This document shows positions 1-11,448 of a stretch of 64,000 nucleotides of DNA, piece after piece (positions within the stretch are counted from its first letter, which is position 1; every line of letters begins with the position of its first letter). The position numbers and the translations under genes are program-made. The stretch comes from Mesodorylaimus sp. YZB2_4. Lineage: Eukaryota; Nematoda; Enoplea; Dorylaimida; Dorylaimidae. Below the pieces are notes generated by a model. The model was not told where the DNA came from, did no database searches, and was given only the letters and a program-made list of their open reading frames with translations. The stretch is taken from positions 1,426,001 to 1,490,000 of the forward strand of contig JASANH010000938.1 of NCBI GenBank assembly GCA_030248295.1, written 5' to 3'.

Positions 1-3000
1 CGAAGGAATGCTAAATGGCTGGTGTGGGAGGTGACGAATCGAACGACGCTCCCTGGATGAAAATCCACCAGACGTGGCTGACGACGCTGTAGATGGGGTC
101 GGGCAAGGAGTCGACGTGAGGCCCTGCCGATATGGAGTGCGTGAATGGGACGCACCACCACCACCATTCGCACTCGTCCCTCTCAGCAAGTGCAAAATCG
201 TTTCCACGTCTTGATTCAATTTGTTCTCGATGCGTTCCAAGTGTCTAAACAAGAAAACTTGCGTTTAAAACATCTTACCCTGCCCATCGCCAGAGCAATA
301 AAACCTACCTTTCGATGTCTTCCAGCCTTTGGGAAAAATACTTCTGCCTATGCTCGTCTTCCTGCTCAAACTGAGTGGCACCTGTCCGAGGTCGAACGAA
401 TTCAAAGTGTGCATGCTGTTGCTGCGCGGATGGCGATATGGACATAGCTGGAAACAAAAATTACAGTGAGTCAAGAGATAAGCTAGAATGGCAGTAAGGA
501 ATTGTTCAGTCTGCGAGTCAAGCCTCTCGGTCTAATCACTTTAGACAAACCCTTGCGTGGCAGGATAGTTTGGAAGAGGTTATCATGACTCCCACAGCAC
601 TCCTTAAAGTACTAGCGCCATGTACTTACTCGAAGAACTTTTCAACAGCCCGCCAACTCCTGGTTTGCTTGCCGTCATCGAAGCTTGCAGCGAAGGCAGG
701 GTATACCGAGGGCGATGCGCAGCAGTCGTGGCTACCACCGCGGCGCCATCGATGCCACTGACAGGGCGAACGGATGCACGCTTGTTACCACGTGCCGTTC
801 CTTCCTCTCTAACTGGTGGAGGTGGAGTCGCGTCGATATCGCCCTGTGATTGATGTCTTAGTAACGGGACGATCTCCGGTTGGCTGCGCCTTCTGTGCAG
901 AATATGGTTGAACGGGTGCGCTGCCGTAGTCACAGTCAGACCGCTGTGTCCGCTGATACTACCTGAATGATAAGGCGATATGATGTAACTTATACAAATA
1001 ACATAGGTAAAAGCTGAGAGGCTCAAGCACGCACGGACGACTTGAAAAAAGATAGTAAGCTGGCGGCTTTACCTCCCGTATTCCGACTACGCTCAACGAA
1101 AGTTGCAGTGGTAGACGAAGCACGAGGCGCTGTCAAATCACTGACGCTGCGTTTGAGCAGGTCAAGCATTCCTAAAAGAAGCCCCACAAATGGAAAAAAG
1201 AATGTAACAGATGGGAGAGGATGCTTCAAGGCTTGCGATGCTTCAAGGCTGACAGAGAAGAACCTATACAAGCACATCCCTGCCCCATTGCTGCCCCTCC
1301 CAAAGCAGCCGGCTCAAACCAGGAAAACCAAGAAGCCAAGCCGTTCGTACCAACTAAACCACGCGATCCGAGCCGATCGCGGAAATCAAAGTTAGCCGGC
1401 GTCACGTCCTGACCCGCACGAATCGGGGTAAATTCCAGGATTCCCGTACCCGAACGCCGTCTCTCTATCCTAGCCACAGTGGTACCGATCTGTTGAGCAC
1501 TCGAACTTGATCGGCCTATTCCACTGGGGGAATGCAGTTGATGATGGTCCGCCTCGTCGCTGACAACACTTGCCGCTTTCGCAGCCACAGGGCTAGTCAC
1601 AGCCATCTCGACTATGAGTTCATTAGCATGATGATCTTGCTCAGCCGCCTTGGCTTTGGACGCCGCTGCAGCTGAGGCGTACCGATAGCTCCGACGCCGC
1701 CAAATACTGCGTGTACGATTCAATGGTTCGTAGTCTACAAAAGAGAAGATAGGAGGAAAATCAACAAAAGGAAAACAGCGTGACTCACCGTTGCCTTCCG
1801 GTGATCCCTTTCGACATCCAATATCGCCTGGAACATTGGTCTGCAATTCATCCTGAAGCACGGTGGCTCATTACGGTCATTAAATAGCTATCTCAAGACG
1901 AACAGATGTACGAGTGCACGTTGGGGAACACGCTTGCATGGGCGGAGTACATCGAATGGAGCCTGTTAGCTCCAGCCTGCTGCGGGGACCTGGCACAAGA
2001 CCAGTCTGATGAAATTAGGCAGCAGAAGCGCGTCACAAAGGAAGGTTAGCTCAAGATGTCACTCACACCATCCGTAGACTCAGAGAAAAGCCGCATACGA
2101 CGGTTTCGTCTCATCATAGACCCTTGACGCGTTAGTTTTTCCTGTGTGATGAAAACATAAAAGAGCAAGTGTTGTGCAAGAATGACGTGGTGGGGCGACA
2201 GGTAAGATGCTAGGTTTTTCGGGGGGGGGGGGGGGGGGGGAATGGGTGTAGGTACGATCACAACCCGACACACTACAGAAACATTTCTCCATCTTGACCA
2301 GAATGCTGGGCGTGAAGCCTAAGATGGTCTACGAATATCCGATACGTTCTCAGCTTACATCTCGCAGATTAAACGTGATCTGAAGGTTTTGACAGAAGGT
2401 GTCCGCGAATTCGGGGTACATGTCCACGACGTCCAAGAAGTCGTCCCGAAGGATTTTGTGTAAATCGCAGTAAGTCAAGGCGCGAACGTTGCACGACGAC
2501 TTGCCAATAGTGTCGAATAGGAGAGGATTCTCACCAAATACGTCGTCTTTGCCTGAAATTGCAAGCACGTTTAGAACAGATTAGGCGGATTGAGGGAGAT
2601 GCGATGTGGAAGTGGGCTGGTGTAGTTACCCCTAGTAATTTGAAGACGACTCATTCCCATGAGCCAGTAACTTACAGTAAATTATCTCTTTAGTACGGCC
2701 TACCCATGCGCCTTACCCAATATAGCCATGACCATGTCGTCCTTGAGTATCTCGACAGACCCCCGTGCAATAAAATACAAGGCTGTCAGCACATCCCCTC
2801 GGTGCACCAGTGTGTCGCCTGGTGGCGCGTGTGTCGTCCTGAATCTAAAACCAAAGAACGCCAGCATAAGACGGTCCATACTCAACACCAAAAAGGGGTC
2901 TCATACCTCATGCTTAACGCACGCAAGCAGCCGGGGCTGGCGCCAGTGAACGCTAGCGAACTATTGAGCAAAATACGATTTAAATGGAGGCATATATCCG

Positions 3001-6000
3001 CTTGCAGGCACTCGGGAAATTGTTTTAGAACCTGAAACCTAACATTGTGATTTCTGCAAAGTAGAAAAATCAGAACTACTGAACTGACCATGTTCATGTC
3101 AATTCCGTTGGTGTATGTCCAAGCATGCTGGAAGTACTCTTCCAAGCGTTGGCGTAGCGGATTGGGAATTTGGTGAAATCGAATAAACTCGCGCAATCGA
3201 TTCATTTCCGTGTGATACCTGGCCGTGCCCGAGTACAGCCTCTGGATAATAGCTGATACATTACCGAACACGCTGGCGTACATCAGAGCTATAATGTAGC
3301 ATTGGTAAGAATAAGTATCATAGTCAAGAGCCAGACTTTCGCACCAGCCAGCATAGCCCGCCCACCACCAAAGGCATGCAAATCAAGCAAACCGAGCAAG
3401 TGCAAGGACATAACAGAACACGCTGGCGCCACACTCATGCATTACATCCTGTGTCGGAGTGACGGACCAGACCGAGCAGTAAGGGAAGCAGCGCATAAGG
3501 CAACCCTCCTCAAGCAAGGTTGAAGAAAAGAGGTGCGAACCGAGCCAGGATCAGGTTTGCTGGTTCCCGTTAGCAGGCCGCACGCAGGGAAAAATATGCT
3601 TTCTGCGGTACCGTGTTCACTGCTAACTTACAGCCTAACATCATCACGCATATGCCAAACACTTTCTCATTGTCCGTGGTCGGGGCTATGTTTCCGAACC
3701 CGACACTGGTAAGAGTAGAAACGACGAAATAGAGGGCGGTCGTGTATCTCGATCGAAGAGTGGGCCCACCGCCTGTGCGATTTTCATAAGGCGCATTCAT
3801 GTCAGAGGCTAGAACACCAACGAAAAGCATCACTCTTCTCCCCTTGCCTGCACCCGTTATCTGATCTGGCCTGGTCTTGGTCACTGGGTCAGCCTCTCCC
3901 TCTTGCGAGAAACAGAACCACGTGCACTGTGCTCACATATCGAACAGGCCGCCGTGATCGACACGTCTACGTGGAGCAAAGTTCTATTGCAAGCGGTGCC
4001 TCGGGAAGCGCACTCGTGTGCAAGTGCAGAGGCGCACTTACAGCCCAGGATCATCATGATAATAGTGAATATCTTCTCGGAGTCAGTGTTCGGTGACACA
4101 TTGCCAAAGCCGATACTGGTGATCGTACTCAGCGTGAAATACAAGGCAGTCACGTAGCGAGATCGTAGCGACGGCCCGGTGCCGTTCGAATAGGGTGTTT
4201 GCAGATTCGTAGCTGCGATGGGCAGGGCAGGTTAGAGCACAGCATTGAGAACAGGATGAATCGATAGACCAGGGAAAAACATCAGGCTACACAGCAATTT
4301 GCTAGAAACAATTTAAGGCTTCCGCGAGTCTTTCCTGGTTTTCTCCAAGGATGCCCATGTTGCTCAATAAAAGACAAAAGCGTTTTCCGCGAGCAGAACG
4401 GCCTAAGATGGGGCTCACCATGACTTGGGGTGATGAGCGTGTATGGCCAAAGGCCCTAAGTCAAACCCCAGGGAGGAAACCTATGCAATCAATAGTAGTT
4501 AAAGAACTCGAGAGAGGCCTTTGTGGCCGCTTACCTAAGTGATGAAGCCAAGTGATATTGTGCTCGACTACGGTCAGTTCGGTGGCTCCGATAGCGTACC
4601 ATATGCAAGCTAGCCAATGGGCGATGAGGGCGAACGTGGCCATGAGTAAGAGCAACACGGCTGCACCATATTCCGAATAGCGGTCTAATTTGCGTACCAC
4701 GCGTACCAATCGAAGTAATCGCGCTGTTTTGAGCAAACCGATCAAGGTGGTCGTCTGAAAAAGAGATCGATGAAAGAGACCCTCAGGTACGTTTTAGTGC
4801 AGCGAGTAGGGCACAGGGTTGGTTACTAGGGACGGACAAGGAGGACGGAAGCCGCTGCAGCGCATCCTTGCACTCATCTGTCGTACTGTACTGCTACGAG
4901 TATCTACTCCGGTGCGTGTGAATTCCATTCCTCAATTACGGTACATGGGCGCAATCTCTTCGATAGTGTGTAGTCTAGCAAACGACGGCCCCTAAGCGAG
5001 CATGCCCAATCGGCGAGCCATGTTGCACAGAGTCGTTCATGCAAAGCCTAGGCGAATCTACGAGAACACAACATGCTTTCTTCTAGCCATCTAGCCGTAA
5101 GCGCACAAGGAAAATACGTAGGGACGTGTTTGGCTAAAGAATGTTTTCCTGACTTCATTAAATCAAGTGCCACTCTGTTCAATCTACCTGAGCAAGCACC
5201 ACGCGCTGGCACTGCCAGACCTAATCAAATAGGGAGACTCCTGTTTTTATGATCGTTTCAGTGACACGCACGAGATGAAATACTAGCGCTGATAGAGAAC
5301 GAGCAGGGACAAGCCCTGCTTTGTCGGGTGGCAAACTCTCCTCAGTTTCCTCGTTCAGGTATGTTAGATACGAAAAATGATTGCCCCTGATTTTGAAAGC
5401 CGGTTGCTGAAAGTCGCGCATGCGTATGAGCACGCTCTTTTTCCATTTGTTAAAAACCTATCCGCTAACAATCTTGGGCGATGGGTTTGGTATGTTGCCC
5501 GAGCGACGGTAATCACACGAGTGCTCGCATTCGATGAGCCAAGTCGAGCAGCACATGATGAGGCCCTGGCGGAAGCGGAACGATGCACTCTGACGAATGT
5601 GCTAATCGGGGTATCGATTTCGATATTATCGACTCGGACGGGACACTCGATTCGATTGTGTAGACACCTCGCACAACAATGCACCTCGCCTATTTGCTCC
5701 GTCTCATATTGCAATCGTGCGAGCAGCGCCTCACTCGTCTCTCGTTTCCGGTTGCAGACATAGTTGGATGGACGACGAGTCCGTTTTTTATGGGCTTAGC
5801 AAAAGACCAAAGTACGAAGGACTGTACGGCCAAGCACACAAGCAAGCTGAACCATCCAAATTGGGGTAACACTGAAAATGGCCAAAAGAGGACTTACACG
5901 ATCACTGTGCACTAGGCCAAAATCCTGAAACGCGTAGAAGGTGACCAGCCGAGTGCCAGACACGACCCCGGCGACACAAACCTACCTCGTCCGTATGAGT

Positions 6001-6734
6001 ATTAAATAATAATAAATCGAATGGAATGGCCGCCACAACATCGATTATGAACCAACCCTTGAAATAATGCACAGCTATTTTTCCTGGATGCGATACGACC
6101 TCGTCGTTGTCGTTGACGTAAGTGGTTCGAAAATTAATAATTATGTCCACGATGAACATTATATCCACGATCAGATCGACCACTTCCAACGGGTCGCTAT
6201 ACTTGTATTGCCGCCTCGATACGCTGTCCTGAAACATAAAAAAACATCAGTCCCTCGAATTCGAAAAAGGAACATGACCCCCTTGCAAATTCACGAGCAG
6301 CCATGGAATGTGAGCGTTCAAGGTGCAGCAGTTGAAAGAGGAATGCTCGAATTCCCTGACGTCCCGAATTTCGGCACATCGCTTCCGTTTTGAAGCGTTA
6401 TCGAGGTTCAAAACCACTACCCTCCCCCCTCCGAATATTTAGGTCCAATTTACACATCTTCGGGCTGCCTTGCATAGTCAGGAATGCACCCCACCGAAAA
6501 TTCTGCGTCCCCCGTCATTCTCTGATTTACATAAAATTCAAGCGGCCCCAAACTTACTTCCCGAAGAAGGAAAGCGGCCACGTATGGTGTGGAGATAGCT
6601 GTGTATATGACTAGTAGCAGAATAACCCAATCCCAGACAGCCTTGAAGGGGGAGTAGTGCAATATTGTACAATGGTGGATTCGGGTCGGCTGCAATTTGT
6701 ACTCCGGAAGGACATCAGCACCTAGCGAAAGAAC
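1..6734 (-). CDS. erg: ERG-type voltage-gated potassium channel (KCNH2/6/7 class), partial
   Basis: Voltage-gated K+ channel subunit of the plasma membrane. Exons read on the minus strand: 6558-6734 (pre-S1 and S1), 5986-6228 (S2-S3), 4535-4754 (S4-S5, with the Arg ladder [18 protein letters not shown]), then pore exon A 4042-4212 or B 3632-3808, 3089-3288 (end of S6 and C-linker, [19 protein letters not shown]), 2907-3031, 2717-2838 and 2359-2552 (cyclic-nucleotide-binding homology domain, [22 protein letters not shown]), 1789-1852, 1351-1734, 1073-1171, 630-962, 309-447 and 1-244 (tail; coiled coil [20 protein letters not shown]). All junctions are GT-AG and phases agree throughout, giving 905 codons with one pore exon. 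The last exon is still open at base 1, so the stop lies outside. No start codon or PAS domain was recognised upstream of 6734. The resemblance to hERG from S1 to the CNBHD is unmistakable. The tail exons are less conserved, and their assignment rests on phase and on the coiled coil. Confidence 0.93.
2221..2240. repeat. Homopolymer tract of 20 G
   Basis: Uninterrupted run of 20 G on the plus strand, in the 506-bp ERG intron between the exons at 2359-2552 and 1789-1852. On the transcribed strand it is a C run. The open frames that cross it encode only polyproline and are not genes. Confidence 0.95.
3632..3808 (-). other. Pore exon B of the ERG channel, homologous alternative to exon A
   Basis: 177 bp with the same phase 1-1 boundaries as exon A, bounded by acceptor TTCTAG and donor GTAAGT. 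It encodes a second complete pore loop: an NRT glycosylation motif in the turret, [11 protein letters not shown], the filter GFGN followed by IAPTTDNEK, and the start of S6. It is open, has intact splice sites, and keeps the residues a pore needs, so it looks functional rather than decayed. The hERG-631 position is Ala, as in EAG channels. The intron between the two pore exons is 229 bp. Confidence 0.85.
4042..4212 (-). other. Pore exon A of the ERG channel (pore loop, selectivity filter, start of S6)
   Basis: 171 bp, entering and leaving in phase 1, bounded by acceptor ATCGCAG and donor GTAAGT. It encodes the turret with an N-glycosylation motif (NGT), the pore helix, the filter GFGN followed by VSPNTDSEK, and the start of S6. 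The residue two after the filter Asn (hERG position 631) is Ser, as in inactivating ERG channels. The upstream exon ends at 4535 and the next common exon starts at 3288; both accept this exon without a frame change. Confidence 0.9.
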
Positions 6735-9700
6735 CTGAAAGCAGAAGAAACATATTACATGTGGCAATGCGAGAAAGGGCATGAGAATGGTTGTTGGGCA
6801 AAGAAGAGGTTTATCCTGCAGATTAGTTCAACGATCGGACACAGACCAAACCGTGTCGAAAGTTGGTTCAGTCGGGAAGGCTATAGTGCCCGTCTCACTT
6901 ATGAGCAGACTGTGTGGGCCTCGAGGGACTCTCTTAGAAGGGCTATTTCATCAAAGGAACGTGCTCCTAGTGAGTAGAAAAGTCAAAAAAAGGAAACAAT
7001 ACTGCGCTTCGTCGTTTGGCGTTTCCGATGGGGTTCATTCAAGTCGGCGAGTTCGCCTCCGGCCGTCAACAGGTGGGACGGTGGATGGCGAGCAGAGCGA
7101 TCATGGCCACTGGCTGCGGGACTCATCTACGCGTCTACGCGTCCATTGAGCATGTCCATAATGCTAGAGCTGGCTCATTGCTATTAGCGAATGGGTGAAA
7201 ATGGCAGCGCGAAATCCAATGCGGCCTCGTCGCCTTGGAGTGTCCATACTGGAGCCAAGAAAAATGAGAGTAATGTTCGAGTAGCGTTTCAGTAAGAGTA
7301 ACGAGGAAAGAGAAGAAGCCCGATTTCCGCTCCAGCAACCAACGTTGACTTTTTCGAGCAGACGACACTCAAACGTCGCTAACGCGCAAAAAACGATGCA
7401 GCGAGCCGCTGTTCGATACCGCAGCCGTATAAGGGCACGGGCGCCACCCTTCGACAAAGACCTCTTCCGACCGGAAGAGCGTCTTCGCGGGCGGCGAACA
7501 GAGACAAGTAGCTATGCGTCTCTCATCGACTACCGAGCGAACAGGCTCCCCGGCGACGAATGAGACGAGCATGAAATACGTTAGCCGCTTCTTGAATGCA
7601 AACCAAGCCAAACAGCCGAGACCATATCCCTCGAGCCGCCGCGAAGTCAGGTGAAAACGGACCCGCACCTCCTCCGGGCCCGCACATACCGCCCAGCTAA
7701 TCCTCGGCTTAGTCGGTCCTACACCCTCGGGACACGAGGCCAAGAAGTGCCGAGCTGATTCCGACCTCAGATTAATGAAACTTGGCCTGTCTTGGCTCTA
7801 AATCGCACACTTTTTTGTGGCCTCCAGGGAAAAAGGTCGTTGATTAACGAATGGAGGAGGCTTGGGGTCGACAAGAAAAACCAGCGACGGCACTGTTTAA
7901 TCCTGAAAACTATGTATTAGCCAGACTGTGAAATTGCGTTTAAGCACGAGTAATCTGAACAAACTCGGTCTTGCCATCCTGCTCACCATCCGTCATCCGT
8001 AATTTCTATGCAATGCGCCGATCCAGAAAGCGAGACGGCATCGAAGCATCCAACCAAATGGGACAGTCCGGAGGGTACACTACTGCCGACCAGAAAAGTC
8101 TGACACTCAAATGTTCAAGTTGCACTGCAGGTTTTTCAGCCAATGAACAAATGAACGTTATCGATGGGCGTGAATCGAATTTGTGCAATCGCAAGGTTTC
8201 GTGCCGCGTGCCCTAACAAGGCCTAGTGTCGAGTCGGCAACGAACAGAAGCCGCAATAAGAGTGTCTCAAAAGGGACAAGCCAAGCTGGACAAACAAGAA
8301 TTTGCGCTTTTCTCGCTCTCTCTCGAATTCATAAGCATCTTTTGCGTACGAAGCCGGTAATGAATGCGTCATTATGACGGGCTTTGTTGCGAGGAATTGA
8401 TCGGGTCGGATCGAGAAATCGCCCAGAGCAGGACCTGGACATGGATATGGGCTAAAGTTTCAACCGCTTGTATCCGAGCGCGAAAGAAGTGGCGAATGGA
8501 GAAGGCATTGAGGTAAAAAGGGAGGAAGACTGAAAGCGAGCCAACAGTTCCCAAAGGAAAGCAAAAACCGAAAAAAGCCCTCTTCTTTTCATGCCTGTGT
8601 ACGAGGCTCATAAAAGGCGGGCAGGGCTAACATAAGGGAAGGACATATTTTTTGCCATCCTTCTCATCTTCAACCAGGCCGAGCTGGGCCAGCTTTCACC
8701 TGCCTTTTGAAACAGCCGGACCGTTTTTCTCTCGTTTTCCTAATAGGCCAGCCTCGGCATGCTAGGTTGGTTTGGCCGCATATGTGGACCTGTGGATGTG
8801 CCTTACTCGTCACAAATTCATCAGAGAGCTTCTCATCAACCGCCATTTGCCCGTTCACACGACTCCCCACTAATGTCCCGATGACAACATGCTCAACGCA
8901 TTATAGCCAACACAAACTAACCAGCCACGAGCTTATCACACATCAGCGCCTCTTATATGCTCGCCCTAGTTGATACCATTCTGTAGGTGGGATTTGACCC
9001 TCGCAAATTCAAGATAAAAGTCCGCGTCCCAAGGCGTGTAAGAGCTGGGGCAGAATTAATTAGGTGAATTAAGAAGGATATGAGCGGGCCAAATCTGTTT
9101 CCAAATGTACAATGGAAAGGAAGTCATCTACGACAGGTGTGGAGAGAGCATGGCCTCTCGTCAGGATACTTATGGTTGGTATTGCCCATTATAAACAGCG
9201 ACAAAATAATTCTCGCTCTTTCCGTCAGGTGGACTGTCCTTCAAGCACTTTGCCTCCACCAAGACAACAAACGCACCTTGAATGAATTGGTGGCCAAATG
9301 CAAAACTTGAAATTTTTTTGATTCCTGAGGTCCCTTGATGGCATGTTTCATTCGACAAGGCCTGAACATGGCAAGCAGTGGGTATAGAATAGAGAATACT
9401 TTCCCAGACCACCTGGTTAGAAAGGCTGAGTCATAAGTGACAGCAACGAGCAGCGGGGATGTCGGTTGCGTAGCGAAGGCGCGGTCAGTAGCGGCCACTG
9501 AGTACCGTGGCTTGTCATCATGAGCTCATCCACGGCACTCGCCAATATATGCGTTGAAGGTGAAAAATCGAGTGGTGGAATCAGCCACGTTTATACGAAT
9601 CCAGAGTTTGGCTTTAATCACTAACGTACGGATAAGTGAAAGCTCGGATCCGACGAAGCTGTCCATGGGTGACGAGCGAATGTGGATGCTGCCAATTCGG

Positions 9701-11448
9701 CCAATTCGATAAAAGCGGTATTTGCCGAATGGAATGGAAGATGATGCTAGTACTTATTTGCCACTCCACCAGTAGACTTATTCGAAATATGATACGCTTC
9801 TTTACTTTCGCACGCGACGCCCCGGTGCTATTTCTAGTTTGGGACACTATAGTGAGCGAGTAAATGTCATGCGGAGGGAATGGAGTCAAACCGGACAAGG
9901 CATTCGATCCTCTACACCCAAGTTGACAAAACGAATCAGCATATTTTTAGCGGTAAAATTAGGAAATGGCCTAGCGAGTCGATGGTGGGAGGAACTTAGC
10001 ATTAGTGGACCTGGCACCAATTCAAGAGACTTGTAAGTCTTGAGCTATCCTTGTGCACAGCCAAGAGATGCAAAATCTAGAAAACACACTGGCGCATCAG
10101 ATGAAGAAAGACATCAGAGTGTAGCTGCTCCGGCAGAGATAGTGAGCCACGGCATATGTTGCCTGACGGGACAAACCTGTAATTACGATACACTTCCTGC
10201 TGATCGAGTTGGCGACGAAGGGCTGACTAGAAGAAACTGTTTCCTTTACACGGATATGCCTGGACTACCTACGCCGACGAGCATGAAACGTTGCTGAAGG
10301 CAACTATGGCGTTGGGAAAAGTCGCCTTTCAAGCGTATCACTCATCCAGTCCGTACCTGAAACCGTTCACCAGTACCACTTCTCGGGACGGGTGTAGGAC
10401 TCGGCACGAGTAGTTTATACTTAGTTCGGGATCGGCAGACGACAGTTTTCGTTTTGGTCGAGTTGATGGCGGAGGAGCTGGTGGCCAAAGTGACACGATT
10501 CGACTTCCTTCTCATTACGCATCACCAGCATAGGTATGCGCTCGGGCCGAGAACCACACACGCCTCTTCCTCCAGAGTATCCACTTCTCCAATACTAAGC
10601 ACGAGACTTGCAGGCGAAAGGAGGATGTCATTACACGGGATTGGGTAATAAACTCGGCCATAGCGTGCCCGCGATTCAGTCCCCACGAGACTGGCAGCCA
10701 CACTTATTCACCAGACCGACTTTAGTATCTCCAAGACGAGACGAGGTCATTTCGAGGCCCGACTTAATTAATGAAAAAGGCTGCTTTTGGTGATAATTTT
10801 CTTGAAGCAAAGTTAAAAATTGAAACAAGAATATAGAGGATCGGTGGCTAGCCGCTGATCGGTGGACGGCAGGAATCTCTGTTGCTCTCAGCCAAGCAGA
10901 TGTGCGCGACTGGAATTGGAAAAATACAAAGCGTTCAGGACTGAAAGCGGATGCAAATGCTTTTGTCACCTTGTTGGGGTATTAATTTTGAATGTGATCG
11001 ATACACGAAGTGTCTCAGACACAGACGACCGCGTTTAGTAGTCCCGTCAGGAAATGAAAATGCTTGCTGAAAAACCGACCCCTAGTGGAATAGAAATCTG
11101 GCAGCACGGACTTTTGTAACTAAAATAGAGTGAGAACCTCAGGATCTATGGATGTGCCAGTAGCACCAGTAAGGCGCTGAACCGCGAAAGACTCGTCCAA
11201 GAGTGAGCGATAAGGAACAAAGAAAATCAGAGGCCTTGTCATCAGAATATAAGAGATGTAAGGAGGTGTAAAGATAGGAATTGTAAAGCGCAAATCTGAG
11301 AAAATCGCCAAAGCGAGGTACTTATATACGTCACCTTCATATGGTCAGATGTGCCATTGACGTGACTTTACAACGCTTCGTCCTCGTGAACACACAGCGC
11401 AGGGTACGCCATCAGTTAGTCTCTTCGAAGTTGCGCTGAGATGCGATC
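6735..11448. other. Stretch without a supportable gene (upstream of ERG S1 exon and of the serpin)
   Basis: About 4.7 kb. The missing 5' exons of the ERG channel are expected on the minus strand here or further right, but I found no PAS domain and no exon with convincing splice sites. Open frames of 60-125 codons occur on both strands and resemble nothing I know. The last 100 bases precede the serpin start and presumably hold its promoter and 5' UTR. Confidence 0.6.

Noticed and set aside
2046-2292. Overlapping minus-strand frames rich in proline
   Set aside because: They arise from the 20-G tract; no splice or start support.
7369-7743. 124-codon minus-strand frame as candidate ERG N-terminus
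   Set aside because: Does not resemble a PAS domain or the pre-S1 linker and has no phase-0 donor.
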